Below the pieces are notes generated by a model. The model was not told where the DNA came from, did no database searches, and saw nothing but the letters and a program-made list of their open reading frames with translations. This document shows, piece after piece, positions 18,266-26,352 of a DNA stretch of 64,000 nt. How positions within the stretch are numbered: position 1 is the first letter of the stretch; each line of letters opens with the position of its first letter. The stretch is from RBG-16-64-13 sp963718375. GTDB lineage: Bacteria; Actinomycetota; Thermoleophilia; RBG-16-64-13. The DNA is taken from positions 1 to 64,000 of the forward strand of contig CAVQZD010000010.1 of the NCBI GenBank assembly GCA_963718375.1, given 5' to 3'. The translations under genes and the position numbers were made by a program.

Positions 18266-19024
18266 ATGAACTGCGCGATGATGCAGCCGACCTTCATGCC
18301 CTGGCAGGGGTTCTTCGAACTCATCTTGAAGAGTGACCGCTTCGTCCTAACGGACGATTCCCAGTTCTCTCCCCAGAGCTACCATCAGAGGAACCGACTG
18401 TTCATCGCGAGGGGCCGCGCGGATTGGTACACGGTCCCAGTAATCAGGGACACGTCATACTCAGCGCCGCTGAATCAAGTACGCGTAGTGGAGGACGGGT
18501 CCTGGTCGAATGAGATGCTCAAGCGTTTGCAGGCCAACTACGGCAGGGCTCCGTATTTCGATAGCCTGTACCCTTGGTTGGTGTCGTGGCTTTCAGTGCG
18601 GCAACAGTCCCTGGCCGATTTGAACATTGCGTTCATAAGCAAGATGTGTGAGTTGATGCACATAGATACCGAAGTGTGGAGGGGTTCCGACCACCCTTCC
18701 TCCAAGAAGCGTTCAGAACGCGTGCTCGATCTGCTCGGATGGTGCGAGGCGGACCGCTATCTCTGCGCGAACGGATCGTTCGAATACATGCTAGAGGATG
18801 GATTGTTTCCCAGCGCCGAGGTGGAGGTCGTCTTTCAGGATCACGTCTGCACACCGTATCCTCAGATCGGGTCTCCTGGCAGCTTCGTGCCCTACTTGTC
18901 GGTGCTAGACGCGATGATGAACGTCGGGCCTGAAGGTGTTCGCGCGTTGGTGGGTTCGGGCACTAAGCGCTGGCTGACTTGGGAGGACAGGAAGGACATT
19001 CACCAGCGCGGAGGAGATGCATGA
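18266..19024 (+). CDS. WbqC family protein
   Basis: A 252-residue protein with the WbqC-family N-terminus (MQPTFMPWQGFFELI) and the conserved YHQRNRLF segment, found in many O-antigen and nonulosonate loci. Its biochemical role is not settled; it is often assumed to take part in sugar or lipid-linked glycan modification. The ATG at 18266 follows GAGGGAG by 5 bases; a TTG directly in front is less likely. It sits between pseF and a methyltransferase-like gene in the pseudaminate operon. Confidence 0.85.
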   Translation: MNCAMMQPTFMPWQGFFELILKSDRFVLTDDSQFSPQSYHQRNRLFIARGRADWYTVPVIRDTSYSAPLNQVRVVEDGSWSNEMLKRLQANYGRAPYFDSLYPWLVSWLSVRQQSLADLNIAFISKMCELMHIDTEVWRGSDHPSSKKRSERVLDLLGWCEADRYLCANGSFEYMLEDGLFPSAEVEVVFQDHVCTPYPQIGSPGSFVPYLSVLDAMMNVGPEGVRALVGSGTKRWLTWEDRKDIHQRGGDA

Positions 19025-19055
19025 AGGCCACGACGGGCGTGGAGGAGCAGACCGT

Positions 19056-19790
19056 GTGATGACAGAAGGGCGCGATCGTCTAGTCAAGCACTTACACGCT
19101 ATGTCGCAGGTTCTTGTGCTGCGTCGAGGTCGCGCTGACAGCGAGCGCTTCGATTTGCTCTTCCCCGGTCTTCATGATCAGATGGTCTCGAAAGATCTCG
19201 CAGAACTCGCGGCACACCACGCTCGCTATGTGACTGAAGTGTCCAGTCCGAAGAGGGCGATATCCTTGGAGTTGGCAATGCTGATCAGGGTTCTGTGTGA
19301 GCGCCTACGCCCTGAGCGCATGATCGACTTGGGCTCCGGTTTCAGTTCGTTCGTTCTTCGTGACTACAGCTCCCGGATTGTGCCGAGGCCAGAAGTGTGG
19401 TCTGTGGAAGGTGATCAACGCTGGCTGGAAGAGACCGCGTCATTCCTGCGCGCACACGGCTTGCCAGATGACCAGTTGCTCACGTGGGCGGACTTCACCG
19501 AGTCATCACCGGGTCGGTTCGATTTTGTGCTTGCCGATTCATTCCGGGACGTGGATGAACCCGGTGGTGACAACTACCCGCGGTTCTTGGAGCTGTTGGC
19601 GCAAAACGGTGTGTTGGTGCTGGATGACTTTCAGAAACGCAGTTATCGCGTCAATGCCTATCGAGCTCTGCGCGGAACCGGACATACGCTGTATGTCCTC
19701 AGCGAGTACGCCCGGGACTCCTTCGGTCGCTATCCTGCCATGGTGGTCGGGACTGAAGAGCAAGTCAGGCCCGGCAATGTCACCGGATAG
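19056..19790 (+). CDS. SAM methyltransferase-like protein
   Basis: A protein of about 244 residues with a Rossmann methyltransferase core: MIDLGSGFSSFVLR as a motif I-like loop, then VWSVEGDQRWLEE as the ribose-binding acidic position, and FVLADSFRDV and GVLVLDDFQK as later strands. It looks like an O-methyltransferase-type fold; the substrate is unknown. GTG 19056 is chosen because GGAGGAG lies 8 bases upstream; ATG 19059 is nearly as good. An ATG at 19017 would overlap the WbqC gene with no spacing from its SD. Confidence 0.75.
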   Translation: MMTEGRDRLVKHLHAMSQVLVLRRGRADSERFDLLFPGLHDQMVSKDLAELAAHHARYVTEVSSPKRAISLELAMLIRVLCERLRPERMIDLGSGFSSFVLRDYSSRIVPRPEVWSVEGDQRWLEETASFLRAHGLPDDQLLTWADFTESSPGRFDFVLADSFRDVDEPGGDNYPRFLELLAQNGVLVLDDFQKRSYRVNAYRALRGTGHTLYVLSEYARDSFGRYPAMVVGTEEQVRPGNVTG

Positions 19791-19802
19791 AGGAGGGCAC
19801 GA

Positions 19803-20846
19803 GTGGAGCTTGGCGGTCTGAGAGTATCGACTGATTCGCCCCCATTTGTCATCGCTGAGATGTCAGGCAATCACAACGGCAGCCTGGAAAGGGCCTTGGC
19901 GATAGTGGAGGCTGCCGCGAGAGCCGGCGCCCACGCACTCAAGCTGCAGACGTACACCCCAGACACTATGACCCTCGATCTCTGCGGAGGAGAGTTCGTC
20001 ATAGACGATGTGGACAGCCCTTGGACCGGCCAGACTCTTTTTGAGCTGTACCGCAAGGCCCACACGCCCTGGGAGTGGCACGAGCAGATATTCCGAAGGG
20101 CGCGAGAATGCGGCATGGTGGCTTTCAGCACCCCCTTTGACGAATCCGCTGTCGACTTCCTAGAATCGCTTGATGTGCCCTGCTACAAGATTGCTTCTCC
20201 CGAGAACGTCGACCTGCCCTTGATCAGGAAGGTGGGCAGTGCTGGCAAACCCATGTTCATCTCAACGGGCATGGCCACGTTGGAGGAGTTGGAGGAGGCT
20301 CTAGTGACTGCCAGAGAAGCTGGAGCTCCTGAAGTGGTGCTGCTGAAATGCACCAGCGCGTATCCTGCTTCGACCGCAGACTCCAACTTGGTGACTCTCA
20401 CTCACATGCGAGGACACTTTGGCTGCGAAGTCGGGCTCTCCGACCATACGGTCGACAATGCTGCGGCAATAGCGTCCGTGGCCTTGGGCGCAACAGTGAT
20501 CGAGAAACATCTCACGCTTGACCGCAGCGATGGCGGTGTCGACAGCGCGTTCTCTCTCGAACCGAGAGAGCTTGCCCAGCTCGTGCGAGAGACCAGGCAG
20601 GCGTGGCAAGCTCTCGGCTCCGTGAAGTATGGTCCGACTGAAGCCGAAAGGGTGTCCGTCAAGTATCGGCGGTCCATATACGTGGTGGAAGATCTGCGGC
20701 GCGGCGATCTCCTCACTGGGCGCAATCTGCGCTGCATTCGCCCGGGGCTGGGGCTGGCCCCCAAGCATTACGACACCGTGTTGGGCAAGGCAGTCAATCA
20801 GGCTGTCAAGCGCGGTACTCCGCTTGGCTGGGAGATGGTGGATTGA
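19803..20846 (+). CDS. pseI: Pseudaminic acid synthase
   Basis: A 347-residue NeuB-family condensing enzyme that joins the 6-deoxy-2,4-diacetamido sugar to phosphoenolpyruvate. It has the TIM-barrel NeuB signature (FVIAEMSGNHNGSLERA; ALKLQTYTPDTMTLD; FSTPFDESAVDFLE) and a C-terminal SAF (antifreeze-like) domain (~residues 285-347). PseI is favoured over NeuB or LegI because pseB, pseC and pseG-pseH precede it. The GTG start has GAGGAGGG just upstream. Confidence 0.92.
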   Translation: MELGGLRVSTDSPPFVIAEMSGNHNGSLERALAIVEAAARAGAHALKLQTYTPDTMTLDLCGGEFVIDDVDSPWTGQTLFELYRKAHTPWEWHEQIFRRARECGMVAFSTPFDESAVDFLESLDVPCYKIASPENVDLPLIRKVGSAGKPMFISTGMATLEELEEALVTAREAGAPEVVLLKCTSAYPASTADSNLVTLTHMRGHFGCEVGLSDHTVDNAAAIASVALGATVIEKHLTLDRSDGGVDSAFSLEPRELAQLVRETRQAWQALGSVKYGPTEAERVSVKYRRSIYVVEDLRRGDLLTGRNLRCIRPGLGLAPKHYDTVLGKAVNQAVKRGTPLGWEMVD

Positions 20847-20877
20847 GGCCTAGCAGACTGCCGCCGGTACCCTGAGG

Positions 20878-21591
20878 ATGAGGCTCATCCAAGAACAGGT
20901 GCAAGATCGAATCCAAACGGCTTTGGACTATTGTTTGGAGGGCAATCGATGCCCGAGGGTATTGGATGCCGGTTGTGGCTCCGCGGCCCACGTGCGCTTC
21001 CCCGAAGGCGCTCGCATGACCGGCATCGACATCTCTCAGAAGCAACTCGACCGGAACAAGGACCTGCAGGAGACGATCCTGGGGGATATCCAAACGTATC
21101 CGTTGCCGTCCGGAGCCTTCGACGTGGTCGTGTGTTGGGATGTTCTTGAACATCTGCAGCATCCGGAGTCGGCAGTGCGCAATCTTGCCGCTGCCATAAG
21201 AGAGGAGGGGCTGCTGATCTTGGCTTTCCCGGACCCTCGCTCACTGAAGGGTCTGATCACACGCCTGACGCCTCATCGGTTCCACGTCTGGTCGTATCGT
21301 CACCTGAGGCGCTCCAAACGAGCCGGGACCGAGGACTACGGCCCCTTTCCTACTGTGATGAGCCCCGAAATGGCGCCGGACAGAGTCATCAGGTTGGGGA
21401 GAGAGCTAGGACTGACCACCGAGTTAGACCTCGCCTTCAGCGCCACCCGGTTGTCGCGGCGGCGGGCTTTGCCCGTGCAGATCTGCGAAGTCGTCCTGGA
21501 GGGTGTCGCCATTCTGCTGCGAGTCGTCACCTGGGGCAGATATCGAGGCGAATTGAGCGAACGTCGCCTCGTCTTTCGCAGGGAAGACTAG
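20878..21591 (+). CDS. Class I SAM-dependent methyltransferase
   Basis: A 237-residue methyltransferase: motif I VLDAGCGSAAHV, the acidic motif MTGIDISQKQL, and VVVCWDVLEHLQHP, the usual motif of small-molecule and sugar methyltransferases. It is the last gene of the pseudaminate operon, 31 bases after pseI. It could methylate a pseudaminate derivative or the glycan end; this is an inference from location only. Confidence 0.82.
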   Translation: MRLIQEQVQDRIQTALDYCLEGNRCPRVLDAGCGSAAHVRFPEGARMTGIDISQKQLDRNKDLQETILGDIQTYPLPSGAFDVVVCWDVLEHLQHPESAVRNLAAAIREEGLLILAFPDPRSLKGLITRLTPHRFHVWSYRHLRRSKRAGTEDYGPFPTVMSPEMAPDRVIRLGRELGLTTELDLAFSATRLSRRRALPVQICEVVLEGVAILLRVVTWGRYRGELSERRLVFRRED

Positions 21592-21710
21592 CCCGCGGCC
21601 GATCGTCGCCCAGGTACTCGCCGCACCTTCCGCCATTTCCCCGGGTGCTGTATATCCGGACGCACGCAAGAACGACTGAGCGCTGCAGCCTAGTTCGGCA
21701 ACCATCCTGC

Positions 21711-21716
21711 TACACT
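21711..21716 (+). promoter_or_regulatory. -10 element of a probable leaderless promoter for the GT2 gene
   Basis: TACACT ends 7 bases before the ATG at 21724, within an extended context TGCTACACT. No Shine-Dalgarno sequence precedes the ATG. This spacing would start transcription at or next to the start codon, giving a leaderless mRNA, which is common in actinobacteria. No good -35 was found. Confidence 0.45.
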
Positions 21717-21723
21717 CAGCCCC

Positions 21724-22590
21724 ATGAACCGTGACCGTCTCGCCGGCAGGCTGCTGCGCCGCCTTAGCGACGCCGGCCGCGGCCCCAAGCCTCATCCCAT
21801 CCTGCGCTGGGCCTATCAGAGACTCGTGGGCGCAGAGCTAGGCGCGGCCCGCCTAGCCACCGTGGGGCGGCGGGTTCGCCCAGCAGATCCGGGCAATCTC
21901 ACCTTGGTCATCAAGACCTTCGAGCGCCCCGACCTGCTTCGGCGCTTGCTGAGGAGCGCGCGCAGGGTCTTCGCTGGGCCCATCATTATCGCCGACGACA
22001 GCGAGACGCCGTTCGTCAGTGACGATCCGCTGGTGACCATCATCGCCCTGCCCTTCGACTCGGGTGTGGGCGCCGGTCGCAACGCGCTCGTCGATGCCGT
22101 CAGCGCCGAATACCTGATGATGTGTGACGACGACATGGTCTTGCTGCCCGATCTCGACGTGGGTAGACCGCTCGCCTACATGGCGCGCAACCGGGATGTA
22201 GATCTGTACGGTGGCCGGGTGATCGATCTGCCCAGGTGGAGGAGCTTCGACTATGCGGCGGCCCCTCTGTTCGGTTGTCCACGGCCGCCGCTGAAGGAGC
22301 AGGGCACCATCATCGACGGTCTGCCTGTCTACTACAAGGTGCCCAACTTCTACATCGCGCGCACTGAGAAGGTGCGCCGAGTCCGCTACGACGACCGGCT
22401 GAAGCGGGTCGATCATGCCGACTTCTTCACTCGCGCCTACGGCGCGTTGGTGTGCGTCCTCGATCGCTCCTGGGCCTGTCTGCACGCGGGCTCGCTGTTC
22501 GACGCGCGTTACCAGTCGTTCCGCATGGACATGGGCGCGGACTCGGCCTACCTGGTGCAGAAGTGGCAGTTGGGCGGACGTAGGGTCTAG
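21724..22590 (+). CDS. Glycosyltransferase family 2-like (GT-A)
   Basis: A 288-residue GT-A protein. A strand LTLVIKTFERPDLLRRLL starts the nucleotide-sugar domain at about residue 57. LIMCDDDM-like text (LMMCDDDMVLLPDLDV) gives the metal-binding acidic motif. The later VDHADFFTRAYGALV segment fits the acceptor-side ED-type motif. No membrane segments are seen. The 132 bases before it hold no gene, and the start appears leaderless. It may transfer the pseudaminate or another residue to the glycan, but specificity is not readable. Confidence 0.8.
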   Translation: MNRDRLAGRLLRRLSDAGRGPKPHPILRWAYQRLVGAELGAARLATVGRRVRPADPGNLTLVIKTFERPDLLRRLLRSARRVFAGPIIIADDSETPFVSDDPLVTIIALPFDSGVGAGRNALVDAVSAEYLMMCDDDMVLLPDLDVGRPLAYMARNRDVDLYGGRVIDLPRWRSFDYAAAPLFGCPRPPLKEQGTIIDGLPVYYKVPNFYIARTEKVRRVRYDDRLKRVDHADFFTRAYGALVCVLDRSWACLHAGSLFDARYQSFRMDMGADSAYLVQKWQLGGRRV

Positions 22591-22735
22591 TGGGCCTGGG
22601 CTTGGGCGCCAAGCCGCGCCCCCTGACGGCGTCTCCCGGCTCCTGCATCTTGCGTTCGACCCTCGCGTCCACCAGAGTAGGCCCAAAGTCGCACGCGCCG
22701 CGCAGGGCGGGCGGCCTATGATGGTCTGTAGGCGT

Positions 22736-22777
22736 CAGTATGCAGTAGGTCTTGCGGACATCAGTAGGGACTGCTGA
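22736..22777 (+). promoter_or_regulatory. CAGTA-repeat operator candidate upstream of the AbrB/PIN pair
   Basis: CAGTA occurs three times (22736, 22743, 22762), and the last forms the small inverted repeat CAGT-AGGG-ACTG. AbrB-type antitoxins commonly bind repeats in their own promoter. This assignment rests on position and repetition only. Confidence 0.3.
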
Positions 22778-22800
22778 CAAACGTAGCTCTGGAGGATACA

Positions 22801-23085
22801 ATGGCATCAACCAGTCAAACGTGGGAGCTTCCGATGCCAAACCTCCGTGTAGGCCGTCGGGGACAGATAACCATCCCCAGTGAACTCAGGCGTGAGCTCA
22901 GTCTCGAAGAGGGTGCGCATTTGATGGCGCAGGTGCGCGATGGGGAGTTGGTCCTGCGGCCGGCAGGCCGGTCCATCTTCGAGCTGCGCGGCAGTGTACA
23001 CGTCGATGGGCCTCAGGACTTCACGGCGATCCGAGCCGAGGTCGAGGAGCGGCGCGCGAGGAGACTGGGCGGTGACTCAGAGTGA
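22801..23085 (+). CDS. AbrB/MazE-type antitoxin
   Basis: A 94-residue protein with the swapped-hairpin SpoVT-AbrB DNA-binding domain at residues ~12-55 (LRVGRRGQITIPSELRREL). The C-terminal tail is charged and probably binds the toxin. ATG 22801 has GGAGG about 6 bases upstream. Its stop overlaps the PIN gene start (GTGA), a classic toxin-antitoxin arrangement. Confidence 0.88.
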   Translation: MASTSQTWELPMPNLRVGRRGQITIPSELRRELSLEEGAHLMAQVRDGELVLRPAGRSIFELRGSVHVDGPQDFTAIRAEVEERRARRLGGDSE

Positions 23086-23501
23086 CGGCCGCGTCGCTGT
23101 TCGTCGACACCAATGTCTTTCTGCGCTTCCTGACCAACGATGTGCCGCAGCAGGCCGCCGCGGCTGAGGCCTTGTTCCGGCGTGCGGCGGCCGGTGAGGT
23201 AGGACTCACGACCAATTCGCTAGTGCTGGCCGAACTGGTCTGGGTCCTGGAGTCGTACCACGGGCTGTCTCGAACCGAAGTGCGGGAGCGCGTACTCGCG
23301 GTCGCCCACATGGATGGGCTTGAGGCGCCCGAGGTCGACATAGTCACCGAAGCCGCCTTCGCGTACGAGACCTTGGGAGTGGACTTCGTCGATGCCTACA
23401 ACGCCTGCTGGATGAGGCAGCAGAAGGTCACGCGGGTGGCGACCTTCGACGAGAAACACTTCACTCGGCTGGCTTGGGTGGGCATCGAGAAGATCGTGTG
23501 A
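23082..23501 (+). CDS. PIN-domain ribonuclease toxin (VapC-like)
   Basis: A 139-residue PIN-domain protein with the acidic active-site set: FVDTNVFLRFL (first Asp), LAELVWVL (Glu), DFVDAYNACW (third Asp) and ATFDEKHF (fourth Asp). VapC enzymes cleave tRNA or rRNA and are neutralised by the upstream antitoxin. The GTG start overlaps the antitoxin stop by 4 bases. All catalytic positions look intact. Confidence 0.9.
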   Translation: MTAASLFVDTNVFLRFLTNDVPQQAAAAEALFRRAAAGEVGLTTNSLVLAELVWVLESYHGLSRTEVRERVLAVAHMDGLEAPEVDIVTEAAFAYETLGVDFVDAYNACWMRQQKVTRVATFDEKHFTRLAWVGIEKIV

Positions 23502-23635
23502 CGCCTTCGAGTTTGGGGCCCACCAACTCTTGTTCCATGATCTATTGACGTATAACGTTCTAGCGCGTCAGCCGCGCCCGTTGGCCATGGTACTCCATGC
23601 GATAGCCAACGCAGGATGTCGGCTGCACGCGCTTG

Positions 23636-23989
23636 CTAGAGCGCTCCACCCAGTTCTCTAACAAGCACATCGCACTCGTCGCGAAGTAGCGGCGCTTCGT
23701 TCTTGCCGATCGCCCAGACCGTAGCATCAATGATGGCCATGTAGTCATGCACGAGCTGATTGCGGAAGGCCACGATCATGCGCGCATGAGATATCTGCGC
23801 AGCCACCTCAGGATGCAGTCGAGAAAGGCGATTCACCGCCTCGCCGATTATCGTGAACTCACGCTCGACCGCAGAACGTAGTGTTCGCTCGGCCTCGTAT
23901 TTCGCGAGATCGACACCGGCCAGCGTTGCGGCAATCGCGTCACACGCCGCGACCACGTCGGACAGATAGGCTAGGGCGCTACGCGGCAT
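23636..23989 (-). CDS. hepT: HepT-like HEPN ribonuclease toxin
   Basis: A 117-residue HEPN protein of the HepT (formerly DUF86) type. The RX4HXY active-site motif is present as RNQLVHDY (about residues 78-85), preceded by the conserved EFTIIGEAVNRL helix. In this family the tyrosine is AMPylated by the partner nucleotidyltransferase to silence the RNase. It overlaps the partner gene by 11 bases and converges with the PIN gene. Confidence 0.9.
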   Translation of the reverse strand: MPRSALAYLSDVVAACDAIAATLAGVDLAKYEAERTLRSAVEREFTIIGEAVNRLSRLHPEVAAQISHARMIVAFRNQLVHDYMAIIDATVWAIGKNEAPLLRDECDVLVRELGGAL

Positions 23990-24287
23990 AGAGGAGTTGC
24001 TTGGTCTGCTCGATGTCTTCCGCTATGTACGGATTCTTCACCGCGCCTACCATGACCAAGTCGACTTTGACGCCTAGCAAACCCTCGAGCTCATCCAGCA
24101 TGTCGAAGTAGTCTTTGGCGAGCTCGTAAGGGTCACGTGGGGAGAAGTCGACGAGCAGGTCGATGTCACTCTCGCCCGGCCGGAAGTCATCCCGCAAGAC
24201 CGAACCGAAGACGTCAACCCGAGCTACGCCATAGCGGGTGCAGATTGAGGCGATAGCCATACTCTTGTCAGAAAGCAGCGCGTTCAT
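23979..24287 (-). CDS. mntA: MntA-like nucleotidyltransferase antitoxin
   Basis: A 102-residue minimal nucleotidyltransferase with the GS...DXD motif (VFGSVLRDDFRPGESDIDLL). In MntA/HepT systems it transfers AMP to the HepT tyrosine. The start at ATG 24287 has GGAGG a few bases upstream; the in-frame extension to 24347 lacks family-like sequence. It is first in a two-gene minus-strand operon. Confidence 0.9.
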   Translation of the reverse strand: MNALLSDKSMAIASICTRYGVARVDVFGSVLRDDFRPGESDIDLLVDFSPRDPYELAKDYFDMLDELEGLLGVKVDLVMVGAVKNPYIAEDIEQTKQLLYAA

Positions 24288-24405
24288 GACGAACCTCCGC
24301 AACCATGCTACCGCAATACGCCACAGGCTCGCCAGGCCGGGGAGCACTTGCGACTCTGGACTGGTCGCTCTAACATCCTGTGATGCGATACGTCAGGAGG
24401 GTCTC

Positions 24406-24649
24406 ATGAACACCAAGCTCACGCTTCGTCTGGATGACAGACTGATCTCGAGCGCCGAGCGCCAAGCGCCACTCGGCGGAGTCGGGCCGCTCTATCTCAC
24501 AACTGGTCGCCGACTTCTTCACGCTCATCGAGATAGAAGCCGGCGAAGTCGAGGCGACTCCCAGGGTGCGTTCACTTCGCGGCGTCCTGGCCGGCTCGGG
24601 CTTAGACACGTCCGACCACAAGCGTCATCTCGAGCAGAAGTACCTGTGA
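24406..24649 (+). pseudogene. Orphan antitoxin (DUF6364-like) broken by a 7-bp tandem duplication
   Basis: The frame starts well: AGGAGG precedes ATG 24406, which opens MNTKLTLRLDDRLISSAERQ, a ribbon-helix-helix antitoxin N-terminus. It then leaves the family pattern. The expected continuation (GRSISQLVADFFTLIEI, then LRGVLAGSGLD and LEQKYL, stop 24647-24649) is in the next frame. CGAGCGC is present twice in tandem at 24449-24455 and 24456-24462, and removing one copy restores one open frame of about 78 residues. No PIN or other toxin gene follows; the next gene is on the opposite strand. Confidence 0.8.
24449..24462 (+). repeat. 7-bp tandem duplication (CGAGCGC x2) causing a frameshift
   Basis: Two adjacent copies of CGAGCGC. 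The extra copy shifts the antitoxin frame by +1. It could be a fixed mutation, a slipped-strand variable site or an assembly error. Confidence 0.85.
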
Positions 24650-24714
24650 CGCTAGTTGCTGGCTGCTTTGGGGGCTGAGAGACAGTAGGCGTCGGCTTCC
24701 TGTCGCCGGCCAGC

Positions 24715-26352
24715 CTACCCGCGCTCGTGCCTCCGCCGCGCCAGCTTCGTCACGGTTCCCAGCACCGCTTTGCGATCCTCCGGCATCAGCCCGAACTTCA
24801 GCATGTAGATGCCGTGCACCGCGGCCACCACGGCGGCGATCGCTATGAGCTGCACGAGGGTGTCTCCTAGGCCAGCCAGGTAGAAGGCGGCCAGCACGGC
24901 CAGGGCGGGCAGGCAGTGGACGATGGGCAGAGCCAGGCTCCTCACGAAGTAGCTCCACCAGCTGACCTCGAGCAGGCGGGAGCAGTACCAGGGGCTGAAG
25001 ATCGCGTCAAAGAGCGTGATGATTATGGCGGCGCTGGCGGCCACGCCCATCAGACCCGCGTCCAGCACCTGCACAGCGAAGATGGCCAGCCCCACATTCA
25101 CTGCCGCGCAGAGCATGGAGACGATGGCGAAGGCCGCGTTCTTGGCGAAGGCCCCCGGCACTGTCCTGCCGGATAGCTGGGTCATCTGGACGATCATGGC
25201 GGCGCCCAGCACCGCGAAGTAGATGCCGAAGTCCCCGTAGGCCGGGTCGTCCAGGTAGATGGTCATGATGGGCCGTCCAAAAAAGGCCATGAACAGCAGC
25301 ACCGGGCCGGCCATGGCCGTGGTGACTCGGCTGGCGCGGTAGACCATGCGGGACAGGCGGTCGTGGTCTCCCTTGGCCTGAAGAACGCTGGCGGCGGCGT
25401 AGAGCACGCCTGTTCCGAAGCCGGCCAGGGCGTACCCTTGTGTGAGGATGCTGATCACCACCGAGTAGCCGGTCACCAGCACAGGGTCGAGCAGCTTGTT
25501 GATGATGATGCTGCCCGTCCGCCAGTAGAGAAGCGTAGCCACCGCGGCCGTCAGCACCCAAACGCCGAAACTCAGGACGGGGCGCATCACGGACCAGCTG
25601 AACGCTCCGCGCCTCACCCGCAGCCACGGCAGGATGCGGCGGGCCACCCTCCACGTGAACACGGCCCCCAGGGCTTGGGCGAGTGCATAGACGGCGCCGA
25701 CCCAGATGAGAGCGGGCCCCGAGGTGGTGAACCCCACCACCACCATCGTCCCGTACAGGAGCAGGATCCCGATCTCGCGCGTGTTCAAAGCTATGAACTT
25801 CTGGGCGGCATCCAGCCCCCCTTGGTAGACGCTCACCGGCACCTTGGACGCCTCCCCCAGGCCTACCAAGAGCATCACCCAGGGCCCGATGCCGGCAGCT
25901 CCCTCGGGGATGGAGAAGATCTTCTCGAATGAGACGCTGAAAGCAACCACCGCGCCGACGTAGACCACCGTGCCCAGCAGGGTCGCGACGAACACGCTGG
26001 TGGCTATCCGCTCCACCTCCGGCAGGTCTTTGCGGGTGAACGCGTTCGCGAGATAGCGGCTCACCCCTCCGCTTATGGCGATGGGCACCAGCGTGATGAA
26101 GCCGGTGATGGTGATGACCAGGGGCCAGATTGAGTATTCCGCCGCCCCCAGGCTTCGGATGATGTAAGCCTGCAAGAAGAGGTTGACCAGCAGCGAGACC
26201 CCGTAGCGGCTGTAGTTGGAGCTGGCGTTGATGATCACCCTGCGTCGGGTTACCTCGGTGAGGGCGTCGAGACGGTCGACGTCGGCGGTCTCGGAGCCCC
26301 GTCTGAAGAGGCCACCTTTGAGCACACGCCCGAACAAGCCGCCCCTAGACAC
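24715..26352 (-). CDS. MATE-type polysaccharide flippase (Wzx-like)
   Basis: A 545-residue membrane protein with about 12-14 helices, beginning after a ~40-residue polar N-terminus at INASSNYSRYGVSLLVNLFLQ. The pattern fits the polysaccharide transporter branch of the MOP superfamily, which flips undecaprenyl-linked repeat units. It is the last gene of the minus-strand rhamnose/fucose operon and overlaps the GT2 gene by 8 bases. An export route of this type beside Wzm/Wzt is notable. Confidence 0.85.
   Translation of the reverse strand: MSRGGLFGRVLKGGLFRRGSETADVDRLDALTEVTRRRVIINASSNYSRYGVSLLVNLFLQAYIIRSLGAAEYSIWPLVITITGFITLVPIAISGGVSRYLANAFTRKDLPEVERIATSVFVATLLGTVVYVGAVVAFSVSFEKIFSIPEGAAGIGPWVMLLVGLGEASKVPVSVYQGGLDAAQKFIALNTREIGILLLYGTMVVVGFTTSGPALIWVGAVYALAQALGAVFTWRVARRILPWLRVRRGAFSWSVMRPVLSFGVWVLTAAVATLLYWRTGSIIINKLLDPVLVTGYSVVISILTQGYALAGFGTGVLYAAASVLQAKGDHDRLSRMVYRASRVTTAMAGPVLLFMAFFGRPIMTIYLDDPAYGDFGIYFAVLGAAMIVQMTQLSGRTVPGAFAKNAAFAIVSMLCAAVNVGLAIFAVQVLDAGLMGVAASAAIIITLFDAIFSPWYCSRLLEVSWWSYFVRSLALPIVHCLPALAVLAAFYLAGLGDTLVQLIAIAAVVAAVHGIYMLKFGLMPEDRKAVLGTVTKLARRRHERG

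Noticed and set aside
23545..23557. Promoter TTGACG followed by TATAACG between the PIN and hepT genes
   Set aside because: The two hexamers abut with no spacer and no suitable gene start follows; the flanking genes converge here.
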